Positions 53,115 to 61,347 of a DNA stretch of 64,000 bases are shown piece by piece. The DNA is taken from contig CAZIFA010000001.1 in the NCBI GenBank assembly GCA_964539025.1, positions 248,001 through 312,000 of the forward strand, given 5' to 3'. Source of the stretch: Micavibrio_A sp964539025. Its GTDB lineage: Bacteria > Pseudomonadota > Alphaproteobacteria > Micavibrionales > Micavibrionaceae. The position numbers were made by a program, and so were the translations under genes. The first letter of the stretch is position 1. The number at the start of each line of letters is the position of its first letter. The notes under the pieces were generated by a model. The model did not search any database and was not told where the DNA came from. It saw nothing but the letters and a program-made list of their open reading frames with translations.

Positions 53115-54115
53115 GCCGCCTTGCGTGGAATAAGCGTCGATAACTGCACCTGCGGTCTTGGGCCGATATGCGAGATCACTTCCGCCGCCGCGATGGATGC
53201 CAACTTTCCACACTGCGCCATGTTCATGCCTTCAGTATAGCCAAACAGGAACCCGGCGGCATAGGCATCGCCAGCACCTGTCGTATCGACCACTTTGGCA
53301 ACCGGTTCGGCGTTGATACGCGTAACGCTATCCCCGCGAATGATGACTGATCCTTTTTCACTCAAGGTTATAGCCGCAATCTCGCATTTGTCTTTAAGAA
53401 CGGGAATGGCGTCCTTGTAGTCGGAGACTTCATAGAGTGCCTTGATCTCTTCTTCGTTCGCGAAAAGGATATCGACATTATTTTCGACCAGCGTTTTGAA
53501 CGCCGCGCGGTGGCGATTGACGCAGAAAGAATCCGAAAGGGTGAGGGAAACTTTACGCCCCGCCTCGTGTGCTATCTTTGCGGCTTTGTAGAATGCTTCC
53601 ATCGCCAGCGGCGGATCGAACAGATAGCCTTCGAGATATGTGACCGCCGCGCCAGCAATCGTCACCCCGTCTATATCGTCCGGGGAAAGTTCAACGGCCG
53701 CGCCCAAAAACGTGTTCATGGTGCGCTCTCCGTCTGGTGTTATAAGGATCATGCACCGCCCTGTTTGCGTTCCGCTGATAACTGGCGGTGTTGTGTGAGA
53801 AACGCCTATCGCGCGCAGGTCGTGGCGGAAGACTTCGCCGAGTTGGTCTTTGCCCACTTTGCCGATATATGCGCCAATGCCGCCGAACGAGGCGAAGCAC
53901 GCCATCGTGTTGCCTGCGGAACCGCCAGAAACTTCCGTTGCGGGTCCCATCGCGTCATAAAGCTGTATGGCCCGCTCCGCGTTAATAAGATTCATCGCGC
54001 CGCGCGCCATGCCGTGGGCGGCGGCCTGTCCGGCAATAAAATCTTCGGTGGCGGGCGCTAAAACATCCACCAGAGCATTACCGATACTGACAAGGCCGTA
54101 TGTGGTTTTGGTCAT
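53111..54115 (-). CDS. PfkB family carbohydrate/adenosine kinase
   Basis: This ribokinase-fold kinase has GGSAGNTMACFASFGG (substrate-side loop), GKVGKDQLGEVFRHDL and the catalytic VVDTTGAGDAYAAGFLFG anion hole with Asp. The early VSIGNALVDVLAPATEDF is typical of the alphaproteobacterial adenosine-kinase-like group. Its substrate is probably adenosine or a related nucleoside, but sugar kinases cannot be excluded. Convergent with corA, divergent from the TetR gene. Confidence 0.9.
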   Translation of the reverse strand: MTKTTYGLVSIGNALVDVLAPATEDFIAGQAAAHGMARGAMNLINAERAIQLYDAMGPATEVSGGSAGNTMACFASFGGIGAYIGKVGKDQLGEVFRHDLRAIGVSHTTPPVISGTQTGRCMILITPDGERTMNTFLGAAVELSPDDIDGVTIAGAAVTYLEGYLFDPPLAMEAFYKAAKIAHEAGRKVSLTLSDSFCVNRHRAAFKTLVENNVDILFANEEEIKALYEVSDYKDAIPVLKDKCEIAAITLSEKGSVIIRGDSVTRINAEPVAKVVDTTGAGDAYAAGFLFGYTEGMNMAQCGKLASIAAAEVISHIGPRPQVQLSTLIPRKAA

Positions 54116-54190
54116 AGACTTATATCTTTCAATTGCAATTACATCTTTGTGCCAGTATCTCTATAGAAACCTTACGGAAAGGCAACCCCC

Positions 54191-54799
54191 ATGGTGGCGA
54201 AATCCAAGGCAAAAAAGCCCAAAGCAGCGGTTCCGGAGAAATACTTAAAAGAGCGCGTGATCGATGCTGCGCTCGATCTGGCCGCCCGCATGCCGTGGGA
54301 TGCCATCACCATGACCGATATAGCGGACAAAACGCATACGAGTTTGGCTGAACTGTCGGACATTTTCGATGACAAGATCGAGATACTCATTGCCTATGGC
54401 AAAAGGATCGACAAAAAGGTTCTGGCCATTCATGCCCACCCGGACCCGTCTTCGCCCGAGCGCGACCGCTTGTTCGAAATCTTGATGGAACGGTTCGATA
54501 TCCTGAACGACAACCGCGAGGCTGTGGTTTCGATTCTCAAATCTTTTACCCTCGATCCCAAGCAGGCGGTGATAAGCCTGCCGCATCTGGGCCGGTCGAT
54601 GGCATGGATGCTGGAGGCTGCGGGCATAGATGCAAACGGCATCAAAGGTGCGGTGAAAGTCACCGGATTAACAATAGTTTATTTCAATGCGCTATACCAT
54701 TGGATGAAAGATGATTCCGGTGATCTTCCCAAAACCATGGCGGCGCTGGATCGCGGATTGGGCCGTGCCGAACAGGTTGTAAACAGTTTCATGCTATAG
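54191..54799 (+). CDS. TetR-like transcriptional regulator
   Basis: After a Lys-rich tail, residues about 20-65 form a TetR-type helix-turn-helix (RVIDAALDLAARMPWDAI, then TMTDIADKTHTSLAELSDIF and DDKIEILIAYG). The rest is helical, as expected for the ligand domain. The recognition helix is a little different from most TetR proteins (usually F-x-x-K), so DNA binding is probable, not certain; COQ9-like relatives share the fold. It lies divergent from the adenosine-kinase-like gene and upstream of rbsK. Confidence 0.75.
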   Translation: MVAKSKAKKPKAAVPEKYLKERVIDAALDLAARMPWDAITMTDIADKTHTSLAELSDIFDDKIEILIAYGKRIDKKVLAIHAHPDPSSPERDRLFEILMERFDILNDNREAVVSILKSFTLDPKQAVISLPHLGRSMAWMLEAAGIDANGIKGAVKVTGLTIVYFNALYHWMKDDSGDLPKTMAALDRGLGRAEQVVNSFML

Positions 54800-54867
54800 C
54801 CTGATCCGGCTCGACTTTATCGGCGGATGTGCGATGATGATCGCCCAATAAGAAGCGGATTAACGCC

Positions 54868-55800
54868 ATGATTATCGTTTTCGGTTCCATCAATATGGAT
54901 GTTCACATGCGGGTAAAGGATTTCCCCCGCCCCGGTGAAACCGTTCTTTCCCCCAGCTATGAAATGTCGCCCGGCGGCAAAGGCGCGAACCAGGCGCTGG
55001 CCTGTGCGCGCGGCGGCGTGAAAACCGCGCTGGTGAGCAAGGTCGGCGATGATGGCATGGGTACGCGCATCTTGAACAATCTGCGCCGCAACGAGGTAAT
55101 GACCTCGGGCGTTGCGACCTCTGACATGTTGCCCACGGGCATGGCGTTCGTGACGGGCAATGCGAAGGGTGAGAATCAGATCATCGTTGCATCGGGTGCG
55201 AATGGGGATTTGTCCGCCGCGCAGGTTCCGGACGAAGTGCTGAAAGAGGGCAATATTCTTCTTTTACAAATGGAAGTGCCGTTGCAGGAAAATATCAATC
55301 TGATGGAACGCGCCCAGAAAAACGGCACGAAAGTTATTTTGAATCTGGCACCTGCCTTTCACATCCCGCAAAAGGCGCTGGATCTGGTGGATTGCCTGAT
55401 CGTCAATGAACTGGAGGCGCGCATGATCGCCGAAGTCACCGGCGTCAACCCGCAACAGGATTTGATGGTCATCGCTCGCGCGCTGGCGGCAAAAGGTAAG
55501 CTCGATTGCATCATCACGCTGGGCGAAAAAGGTTCGATCGCCGCGGGCGATAACGGCGCGGCATGGCGTGTGCCCGCGCTTGCAATTCCTGAGGTCGTCG
55601 ATACGACAGGGGCGGGAGATTGTTATTGCGGAACCATCGCCGCCGCGCTTCATAACAAGCTGGCGTTGGGTTCGGCCATGCGTCGTGCCGCCGTTGCTTC
55701 AAGCCTGAGTTGCATGAAAAAAGGCGCGCAGGATTCGTACCCCTTTATCGCCGAAGTTGAAGAAGCGCTCGAAACTTTCCCGCAAGCGCAGGCTTGTTAA
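54868..55800 (+). CDS. rbsK: Ribokinase
   Basis: RbsK phosphorylates ribose. The start MIIVFGSINMDVHMRVKDFP, SPGGKGANQALACARGGVK and the VVDTTGAGDCYCGTIAAAL anion hole are classical. Length 310 aa. There is no ribose transporter or RbsD nearby, so the substrate could come from nucleoside breakdown. It is in the same direction as, and 68 bases after, the TetR gene. Confidence 0.93.
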   Translation: MIIVFGSINMDVHMRVKDFPRPGETVLSPSYEMSPGGKGANQALACARGGVKTALVSKVGDDGMGTRILNNLRRNEVMTSGVATSDMLPTGMAFVTGNAKGENQIIVASGANGDLSAAQVPDEVLKEGNILLLQMEVPLQENINLMERAQKNGTKVILNLAPAFHIPQKALDLVDCLIVNELEARMIAEVTGVNPQQDLMVIARALAAKGKLDCIITLGEKGSIAAGDNGAAWRVPALAIPEVVDTTGAGDCYCGTIAAALHNKLALGSAMRRAAVASSLSCMKKGAQDSYPFIAEVEEALETFPQAQAC

Positions 55801-55816
55801 GATTGTTCAGTTTGTA

Positions 55817-55981
55817 TTAAGCGAATAAATTGACGTTGCCGCCGCGGCTTGCGTCGATTGTTGCCATCAGCATGTCGGCAACCTGCTGCTGCGTCTCGAA
55901 CGAACGCTTGAGCGCCGAAAGGGCGACACTTTGCTGGACCATAGCCATTTGCATGGCGATTGCGGCGGGCATCATATCCAT
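55817..55981 (-). CDS. Small YjfB-like putative motility protein, 54 aa
   Basis: The minus-strand frame MDMMPAAIAMQMAMVQQSVA, then LSALKRSFETQQQVADMLMA and TIDASRGG, matches the pattern of the small YjfB family (PF14070): a Met/Ala/Gln-rich helix, a conserved S-x-L-K-x-S and a second helix. The family is called putative motility protein. No Shine-Dalgarno is evident, but the frame is clean and lies 46 bases downstream of two genes of the same strand, a response regulator and an unknown helical protein. Confidence 0.65.
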   Translation of the reverse strand: MDMMPAAIAMQMAMVQQSVALSALKRSFETQQQVADMLMATIDASRGGNVNLFA

Positions 55982-56027
55982 AGGAGGATCATACCATGTG
56001 GCATCATTGCGCCGCTACCAAAAAAAC

Positions 56028-56546
56028 CTAATGCTGAATATTGTAACGGGCATAGTAACGCAGGCAGGCATTGTGCAATTCCTGTGTCAGAACATAGCCT
56101 TCCTTGCCGCCGTTGCCGGTTAATTTCTTGTTAAGTATGATTTTGAGAACTCTTATATAAACCCCTAAAATATCAAGAAAATCATCGTCCAGTTTATTCA
56201 CGATTTCGAGAAAGCGGAGCATGACATCCGAAACCATGGAAATCAGTTGGTAATGAAACATGCTGCCGTTGGCCTTGAGTTGCATGACGATGTTCAGGAT
56301 TCTAGCCAAGATTTTGTCCGGATCGCCCGCCTTTTTATCAATATCCGAGCGGATGAATTCCAGGTCTTCAAGAAATTTGCGGGCAAAGGGCGCGAAATCG
56401 ACCGGATTGCTTTCGATGTAATCCTGGCATTTTTTGATTATGTGGCCCGGAATGCCGCCTTCGCCGACCTTTTGTTTTAAGGCGTTGTTTGGTATATGAA
56501 AGGCGGGAGATTTTTTGCGGCTCATGTGATTATCTTGCTCTATCAT
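56028..56546 (-). CDS. Hypothetical helical protein next to response regulator (172 aa)
   Basis: Unrecognised helical protein with basic N-terminus (SRKKSPAFHIPNNALKQKVG) and long helices in the centre. The start MIEQDNHMSRKK overlaps the regulator stop (ATGA), so the two are translated together; an internal ATG seven codons later is possible. Context (CheY-like regulator upstream, YjfB-like gene downstream) suggests a role in motility or chemotaxis signalling. Confidence 0.65.
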   Translation of the reverse strand: MIEQDNHMSRKKSPAFHIPNNALKQKVGEGGIPGHIIKKCQDYIESNPVDFAPFARKFLEDLEFIRSDIDKKAGDPDKILARILNIVMQLKANGSMFHYQLISMVSDVMLRFLEIVNKLDDDFLDILGVYIRVLKIILNKKLTGNGGKEGYVLTQELHNACLRYYARYNIQH

Positions 56547-57112
56547 AGTTTTTTAAGATCGTCCTGCAGGCTGCGGAGAACGAAATCGACTTCCATGTCT
56601 TCGGGCCAGTCTCCGGAATTTTTGTCCGCGCTGCCTCGGCGGTCGTTACCTGTGAAGGTGAAATTCTTGCGCCGCCTGCGGTCGGGCCCGAAAAACTCAC
56701 CGGTATCAACGAACTGGCGGGGTTTTTCGATGATCTGCACGATGCGGGCATACAGATCCCGCGCGGAATAAGGTTTCATCAGGAATTCGGTGACGCCGGT
56801 GTCGCGGGCGTTTTCGACCCTCGCCCGGTCGGAATAGCCGGTCATCAAGATGATGGGTACGAATTGGTCGGGTGAATCCTCGTTCTTGCGGATCATGCGG
56901 ATCAAATCGATTCCATCCAGCGGTTCCATCAGCCAGTCCGTTATCACAAGATCATGTTTATGTTGCTGGAACATCTTGTACCCTTCGTCAACGCCCCTGG
57001 CCCCGTGAATGGTCTGAAAGCCGAACATGTGGAGCATCGAGGTGGTCAGCGCCAGCATGGGCTGCATATCCTCGACGATCAGTATTCTCACCTGTGTTAA
57101 ATCATACGGCAT
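56543..57112 (-). CDS. CheY-like response regulator with C-terminal extension
   Basis: A receiver domain covers residues 8-130: the acidic pair Glu14-Asp15 in ILIVEDMQP, phosphate acceptor Asp59 in LVITDWLM, Thr91 in ILMTGYSD and Lys113 in EFLMKPYSARDL. A 60-residue tail with GPDRRRRKNFTFTGNDRRGS follows, without a DNA-binding domain, so signalling is likely through protein contact. It starts the three-gene unit reading towards 55817. Its partner kinase is not in this window. Confidence 0.9.
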   Translation of the reverse strand: MPYDLTQVRILIVEDMQPMLALTTSMLHMFGFQTIHGARGVDEGYKMFQQHKHDLVITDWLMEPLDGIDLIRMIRKNEDSPDQFVPIILMTGYSDRARVENARDTGVTEFLMKPYSARDLYARIVQIIEKPRQFVDTGEFFGPDRRRRKNFTFTGNDRRGSADKNSGDWPEDMEVDFVLRSLQDDLKKL

Positions 57113-57301
57113 AGGAACTTACTGGGAACGGAATAAACCTGTCGTCTTCCAGAATCACATTTTTCAAGGCTGACCACAACCACTAAACGCGATTGTGGCT
57201 ATTTCCGTATCCAGCATTGGCAAAAAGACGGTTTGGGCGTAGTTTATAGGGAATCAGAAACATGGTTGGGGCAGTTATATGGAGCTTAGGGGATTAGTGC
57301 C

Positions 57302-57733
57302 ATGGACCAGAACAGAATTATCATGAATTTCTCGGCGCCGCCGAGCAGCGACGATGTGGAAACCATCGCCAAGCAGTTGCTGGACTCTTTGCCTGAAGAA
57401 ATTCTCGAATATTGTGAGTCTCTGGCCATAGAGGTTGCGGATTTTCCCGATGAAGCCACGCAGACCGAAATGGAACTGGATGACCCGTATGAACTCGTCG
57501 CGCTATATCGCAGCGGTAAGGAAATATCGCCGGGTGTAGAACGTAAAGTTGCGAACGACGATGATGTCTTAATCCTCTTCCGCCGTCCTATCCTTGAAAT
57601 GTGGTGTGATACTGAAGACGACCTAACCAACCTGATCCGCGATGTGATGATCGAAGAACTGGCCCAGAATTTCGATTTCTCCGAAGATGAGATCGAGGAG
57701 ATGACCGCTCGCCATCATCAGGGGATGCTTTAG
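57302..57733 (+). CDS. Degenerate zincin-like metallopeptidase family protein (probably inactive)
   Basis: The overall pattern is that of the small alphaproteobacterial metallopeptidase family (PF06262-like): ELVALYRSGKEISPGVER, VLILFRRPILEMWCDTEDDL and a C-terminal FSEDEIEEM. In active members the helix reads I-H-E-x-x-H-H; here residues 117-123 are IEELAQN, so both zinc-binding His (positions 118, 122) are changed to Glu and Gln, with Glu119 kept. I therefore expect no zinc site. It is convergent with htpG, overlapping by four bases. Confidence 0.7.
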   Translation: MDQNRIIMNFSAPPSSDDVETIAKQLLDSLPEEILEYCESLAIEVADFPDEATQTEMELDDPYELVALYRSGKEISPGVERKVANDDDVLILFRRPILEMWCDTEDDLTNLIRDVMIEELAQNFDFSEDEIEEMTARHHQGML

Positions 57734-59616
57734 GCCGCCAGCCCGCGCTGCATAAACTCTGCCATGCGTTTTACAAAACCCGCCGGATCGTTCACCGGCT
57801 CGCCCTGAATAATCCGTGCCTGATCGTATAAAAGATGCGCTGCATCTTTAAGGGCAGAAGCATCCTTGTTTGCCTGCGCTAGGCCTGCGAGTTTTTGGAT
57901 CAGTGCATGCCGGTCGTTGATCTCAAGAATTTTCTTGTTCACGACAGGGTCGTAATTTTGCTGAATTTTCAAAACCCGCTCTATATGCATATCGACGCCT
58001 GCATCGTCCGCGATCAGGCAGACGGGGGAGTCGGTCAAGCGTTTTGAAATTCGTACCTGCTTCACTTCTTTCTTCAATTCCTCACTCAATACGCCCAAAA
58101 GTGCAGCGATAGAAGTTTGTTCCTCCTCGGTCGGCTTTTCCGGTTTTTGCGCGGATTCGAATTTATCGAGATCGATCGAGCCTTTGGTCACGGATACGAA
58201 TTTCTTGCCCTGATACTCACCGGCCTGTTGCAGCCAGAAGGAATCGATCGTATCTGACAGGAACAAAACTTCGAGTCCGCGTGATTTAAAACCTTCGAGT
58301 TGCGGCGAGCGTTCGATGCTCTCCAAATTCTCGCCCAGAATATAATAAATCTCGTTCTGCCCGTCCTTCATGCGCGAAATATACTCTTCGAGCGAAGTCA
58401 GGGTGCGGTTTCTATTAGTGGAAAAGAATCGGCATATTTTGAAAATATCGTCGCGGTGCTCAATGGCGTCATACAAACCTTCCTTGATCACCATGCCGAA
58501 TTGATACCAGAAAGTTTCATACTGAACGCTGTCTTTTTCCGCCGTTGCGGCAAGGTCTGATAGAATGCGTTTCGTCACGCCCGTGCGGATGCGCGTAACG
58601 ACCGGATTGTTCTGAAGCATCTCGCGGCTGATATTGAGCGGTAAATCTTCGGAATCGATCACGCCGCGCACGAAACGCAGCCACGGATAAATAAGATTGC
58701 TGACCTCGCTGGTGATAAACACCCGGCGAACATACAATCGCACGGCGTGCTTGCGGCCCGGATCATACAAATCCCATGGCCGCATGGTGGGGATGAATAG
58801 CAGCGCGGTGTATTCGATCTTACCTTCCGCGCGCCAGTGACTGGTCATCAACGGTTCATCGAACACATGGCCGATATGGTGATAAAATTCGGTATATTGC
58901 TCGGTCGTGATCTCGTTTTTCGGGCGCATCCACAGTGCCGAGGCGGCGTTAATCTGTTTTTCTTCCGCACCGACGAACACCGGCACGGCTATATGGTCGG
59001 AATAGGCGAGGATGATCTGCTTGATGCGATCATCGAGCAGGAAATCATGTGCATCGTCTTTCATGAACAGCGTGATGCGCGTCCCGCGTGATTTGATCTT
59101 TGTGGCTTCTTCGTCTGTGGCTTCACGGACTGTGTAACCGGAACGCCCGTCCGATTCCCAATGCCATGTTTCGCTATCGCCTGCTTTGCGGGAAATCACT
59201 TCGACTTTGCTTGCCACCATAAAGCTCGCATAAAAACCCACGCCGAACTGACCGATGAGGTTCAATGCACCTTTGTCCGCGCCCGCATTTTTGACGGCGT
59301 CCACCATCGCCGCTGTGCCGGACCTTGCAATTGTGCCCAGATGGTCAATCAGATCGGCGCGGTTCATGCCGATGCCATTGTCTTCGATGGTCAGGGAGGT
59401 GGTATTTTTATCCACACTCACTTTGATTTTGAAATCCGCATCGCCCGCGGTGAGGCCGGGATTTTGTAGCGATTCATAGCGCAGTTTATCGCACGCATCC
59501 GCCGCGTTGGAAATCAACTCGCGCAGATAAACGTCGCGGTTGGTGTAGAGCGCATTTGCGACGATATCGAGCAATCTCGATACATCTGTGCCGAAGCTCA
59601 GTTGTTCTTCACTCAT
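57730..59616 (-). CDS. htpG: Molecular chaperone HtpG (Hsp90)
   Basis: HtpG is the bacterial Hsp90. The GHKL ATPase domain shows the ELISNAADACDKLRYES, EDNGIGM and NLIGQFGVGFYASFMVA blocks; then RGTRITLFMKDDAHDFL, the middle domain with GVIDSEDLPLNISREMLQ, and the C-terminal dimer domain. Length 628 aa from the ATG at 59616, which has GGAG before it; a TTG seven codons upstream is not needed. The P-loop protein gene lies directly upstream. Confidence 0.97.
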   Translation of the reverse strand: MSEEQLSFGTDVSRLLDIVANALYTNRDVYLRELISNAADACDKLRYESLQNPGLTAGDADFKIKVSVDKNTTSLTIEDNGIGMNRADLIDHLGTIARSGTAAMVDAVKNAGADKGALNLIGQFGVGFYASFMVASKVEVISRKAGDSETWHWESDGRSGYTVREATDEEATKIKSRGTRITLFMKDDAHDFLLDDRIKQIILAYSDHIAVPVFVGAEEKQINAASALWMRPKNEITTEQYTEFYHHIGHVFDEPLMTSHWRAEGKIEYTALLFIPTMRPWDLYDPGRKHAVRLYVRRVFITSEVSNLIYPWLRFVRGVIDSEDLPLNISREMLQNNPVVTRIRTGVTKRILSDLAATAEKDSVQYETFWYQFGMVIKEGLYDAIEHRDDIFKICRFFSTNRNRTLTSLEEYISRMKDGQNEIYYILGENLESIERSPQLEGFKSRGLEVLFLSDTIDSFWLQQAGEYQGKKFVSVTKGSIDLDKFESAQKPEKPTEEEQTSIAALLGVLSEELKKEVKQVRISKRLTDSPVCLIADDAGVDMHIERVLKIQQNYDPVVNKKILEINDRHALIQKLAGLAQANKDASALKDAAHLLYDQARIIQGEPVNDPAGFVKRMAEFMQRGLAA

Positions 59617-59629
59617 TAACTTTTCTCCA

Positions 59630-60073
59630 TCATGCAACCGAAAATGAAATGGTTGGTGTTTGATTTATTGCAACTTCTCGCTCTACTTGCTTGTTCATAT
59701 TTTTTGCATCTTTGAAATTTACGCTTCGCATTTCTGCGCGGGTTTGCAAGTTTTTGTCATCGATTGTTAAGTGAATAATCAAATCACAGGGCAATACCAC
59801 TGTTCCGAAAACTGGCTGACCCGGCGTTATGATTACGTATTTTCTGGCCAATTCAATCATTTTCTGCCCTATCGCAGGTGTCCATGGCGTTTGGCATACA
59901 TAATCCCGTTCTTCCGGTGTCAGCTTAGGAAAGACGAGTGCATCCATATCCAACGCTTCAGGAATGAATTGCAAAAGTGTTGTCTTGCCCGTGCACGTGC
60001 CGCCAACAACACAAATTCTGCGATCTTTATGCTCGTTAAACAGTCTTAGAAGTCTTTGTGCGGTCTCGTTCAT
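59630..60073 (-). CDS. Small P-loop NTPase of unknown function (147 aa)
   Basis: A Walker A motif GGTCTGKTTLLQF follows the strand RRICVV at residues 19-35, so the protein binds a nucleotide; LPCDLIIHLTIDD is the probable Walker B strand. No further domain is seen. It could be a small kinase or a switch protein. It lies between pdxH and htpG on the same strand, 13 bases before htpG. Base composition is AT-richer than both neighbours. Confidence 0.7.
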   Translation of the reverse strand: MNETAQRLLRLFNEHKDRRICVVGGTCTGKTTLLQFIPEALDMDALVFPKLTPEERDYVCQTPWTPAIGQKMIELARKYVIITPGQPVFGTVVLPCDLIIHLTIDDKNLQTRAEMRSVNFKDAKNMNKQVEREVAINQTPTISFSVA

Positions 60074-60106
60074 ATACCCCGGATTTCATCTGATAGGATG
60101 ACAATT

Positions 60107-60712
60107 TTACGGATAAATCATATGTGTCTTCCATCCGCCTTTTCCATTGGGCGTGAAGACGTGACGACGGTGCAACCTGAATTCCCCATCGATCCAGAAT
60201 TCGATTTTATCGGGCAAAACGCGAAAGCCTTTCCAATAGGGCGGGCGGGGGATAGCCTCGACGCCTTCGAATTTTTTCTCATAAAACGCCACTGCGTCCT
60301 GCAAATCCGAAAACTGGGGCAACTCACGCGATTGTTGCGACGCCCATGAGCCGAGCCTGCTGATCCTCGGGCGTGAATTGTAATAAGCATCGGACTCGGC
60401 TTCCGTAACCATCTCAACCTTGCCCTCAATACGCACCTGCCTGCGCAGGGTTTTCCAATGAAAGCACAGCGCGGCATAGGGGTTGCTCGCCAGATCATCA
60501 CCCTTGCGGCTCTCGGCATTGGTGTAGAAGACAAACCCGCGTGCATCCAGCCCGTTAAGTAAAACCATCCTGTTGGAGGGGCGGCCTTGTCCGTCCGCCG
60601 TGGCGAGGCACATGGCGTTGGGATCGTTGATTTCTGCGGCTTTTGCCTCTTCCAGCCACGCCGCGAAGGTTCTATAAGGGTCGTCCGTATAAAGAGTGGG
60701 AGCTGCGTTCAT
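60107..60712 (-). CDS. pdxH: Pyridoxamine 5'-phosphate oxidase
   Basis: PdxH oxidises pyridoxine or pyridoxamine phosphate to pyridoxal 5'-phosphate with FMN. Conserved blocks are DPNAMCLATADGQGRPSNRM, VLLNGLDARGFVFYTNAESR (with the K-G-D-D step), LCFHWKTLRRQVRIEG and the C-terminal WKGFRVLPDKIEFW. Length 201 residues is normal. It is the first gene of a unit that may include the P-loop protein and htpG. Confidence 0.96.
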   Translation of the reverse strand: MNAAPTLYTDDPYRTFAAWLEEAKAAEINDPNAMCLATADGQGRPSNRMVLLNGLDARGFVFYTNAESRKGDDLASNPYAALCFHWKTLRRQVRIEGKVEMVTEAESDAYYNSRPRISRLGSWASQQSRELPQFSDLQDAVAFYEKKFEGVEAIPRPPYWKGFRVLPDKIEFWIDGEFRLHRRHVFTPNGKGGWKTHMIYP

Positions 60713-60813
60713 ATTAGTGTTTCAAATGTGTCAAACTAGACCTTGTTTTGGACGAAATTGGAACCTAATGTAAGGCTATTGGTTAGAATCGCAAGAAAAG
60801 GATTAAAGCGATC

Positions 60814-61290
60814 ATGAAAAAAACTATTTTAACTTTGGTAATAATGTCTACGGCGGCGCTCGCGGGCTGTAACACACTTAATGGCGCAGGCAACAAACAA
60901 TTAATCGGCGGCGGTACTGGCGCGGTTGTCGGCGGTCTTTTAGGATCTCAGGTGGGCGGTGGTTCTGGCCGTCTGTGGGCCACGGGCGCGGGCGTTCTTC
61001 TGGGCGCACTGGCCGGTTCCGAAATCGGTTCCTCGCTGGATAAGGCTGACCAGATGTACGCACAACAGGCAAACCAACGTGCATATTCTGCACCTGTCGG
61101 TGAAACCATCCGCTGGAACAATCCGGAATCTGGCAACTACGGCACGGTCACGCCGACCCGTTCGGGCGTTGATAATGGCGGCCGTGTTTGCCGTGAATAC
61201 AGCCAGACGATCTATGTCGGCGGTAAACAGCAATCAGGTTACGGCACGGCGTGCCAGCAATCCGATGGTTCGTGGAAAGTCATCAACTAA
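60814..61290 (+). CDS. 17-kDa-antigen-like lipoprotein with glycine-zipper (outer membrane)
   Basis: A lipoprotein signal MKKTILTLVIMSTAALAGC (ALAGC, Cys19) is followed by a glycine-zipper membrane hairpin (IGGGTGAVVGGLLGSQVGGG and GAGVLLGALAGSEIGS) and a C-terminal beta region with CREYSQTIYVGGKQQ and YGTACQQSDGSWKV. This is the pattern of the rickettsial 17-kDa surface antigen family, which is widespread in alphaproteobacteria. It is an outer-membrane-anchored structural protein. AAAGGA lies before the ATG. Confidence 0.9.
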   Translation: MKKTILTLVIMSTAALAGCNTLNGAGNKQLIGGGTGAVVGGLLGSQVGGGSGRLWATGAGVLLGALAGSEIGSSLDKADQMYAQQANQRAYSAPVGETIRWNNPESGNYGTVTPTRSGVDNGGRVCREYSQTIYVGGKQQSGYGTACQQSDGSWKVIN

Positions 61291-61305
61291 TCATCATATG
61301 AATTT

Positions 61306-61337
61306 GAAAAAGGCCGATAGAAATATCGGCCTTTTTT
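61306..61337. terminator. Bidirectional terminator
   Basis: AAAAAGGCCGATA and TATCGGCCTTTTTT form a strong stem with short loop and T runs on both strands. It lies between the 17-kDa-like gene and the convergent gene ending at 61348. Confidence 0.92.
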
Positions 61338-61347
61338 ATTTGTGTCT

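Noticed and set aside
55830..56123. Plus-strand frame of 97 codons over the YjfB-like gene
   Set aside because: It is the complement of the small minus-strand gene; composition and context favour the minus strand.
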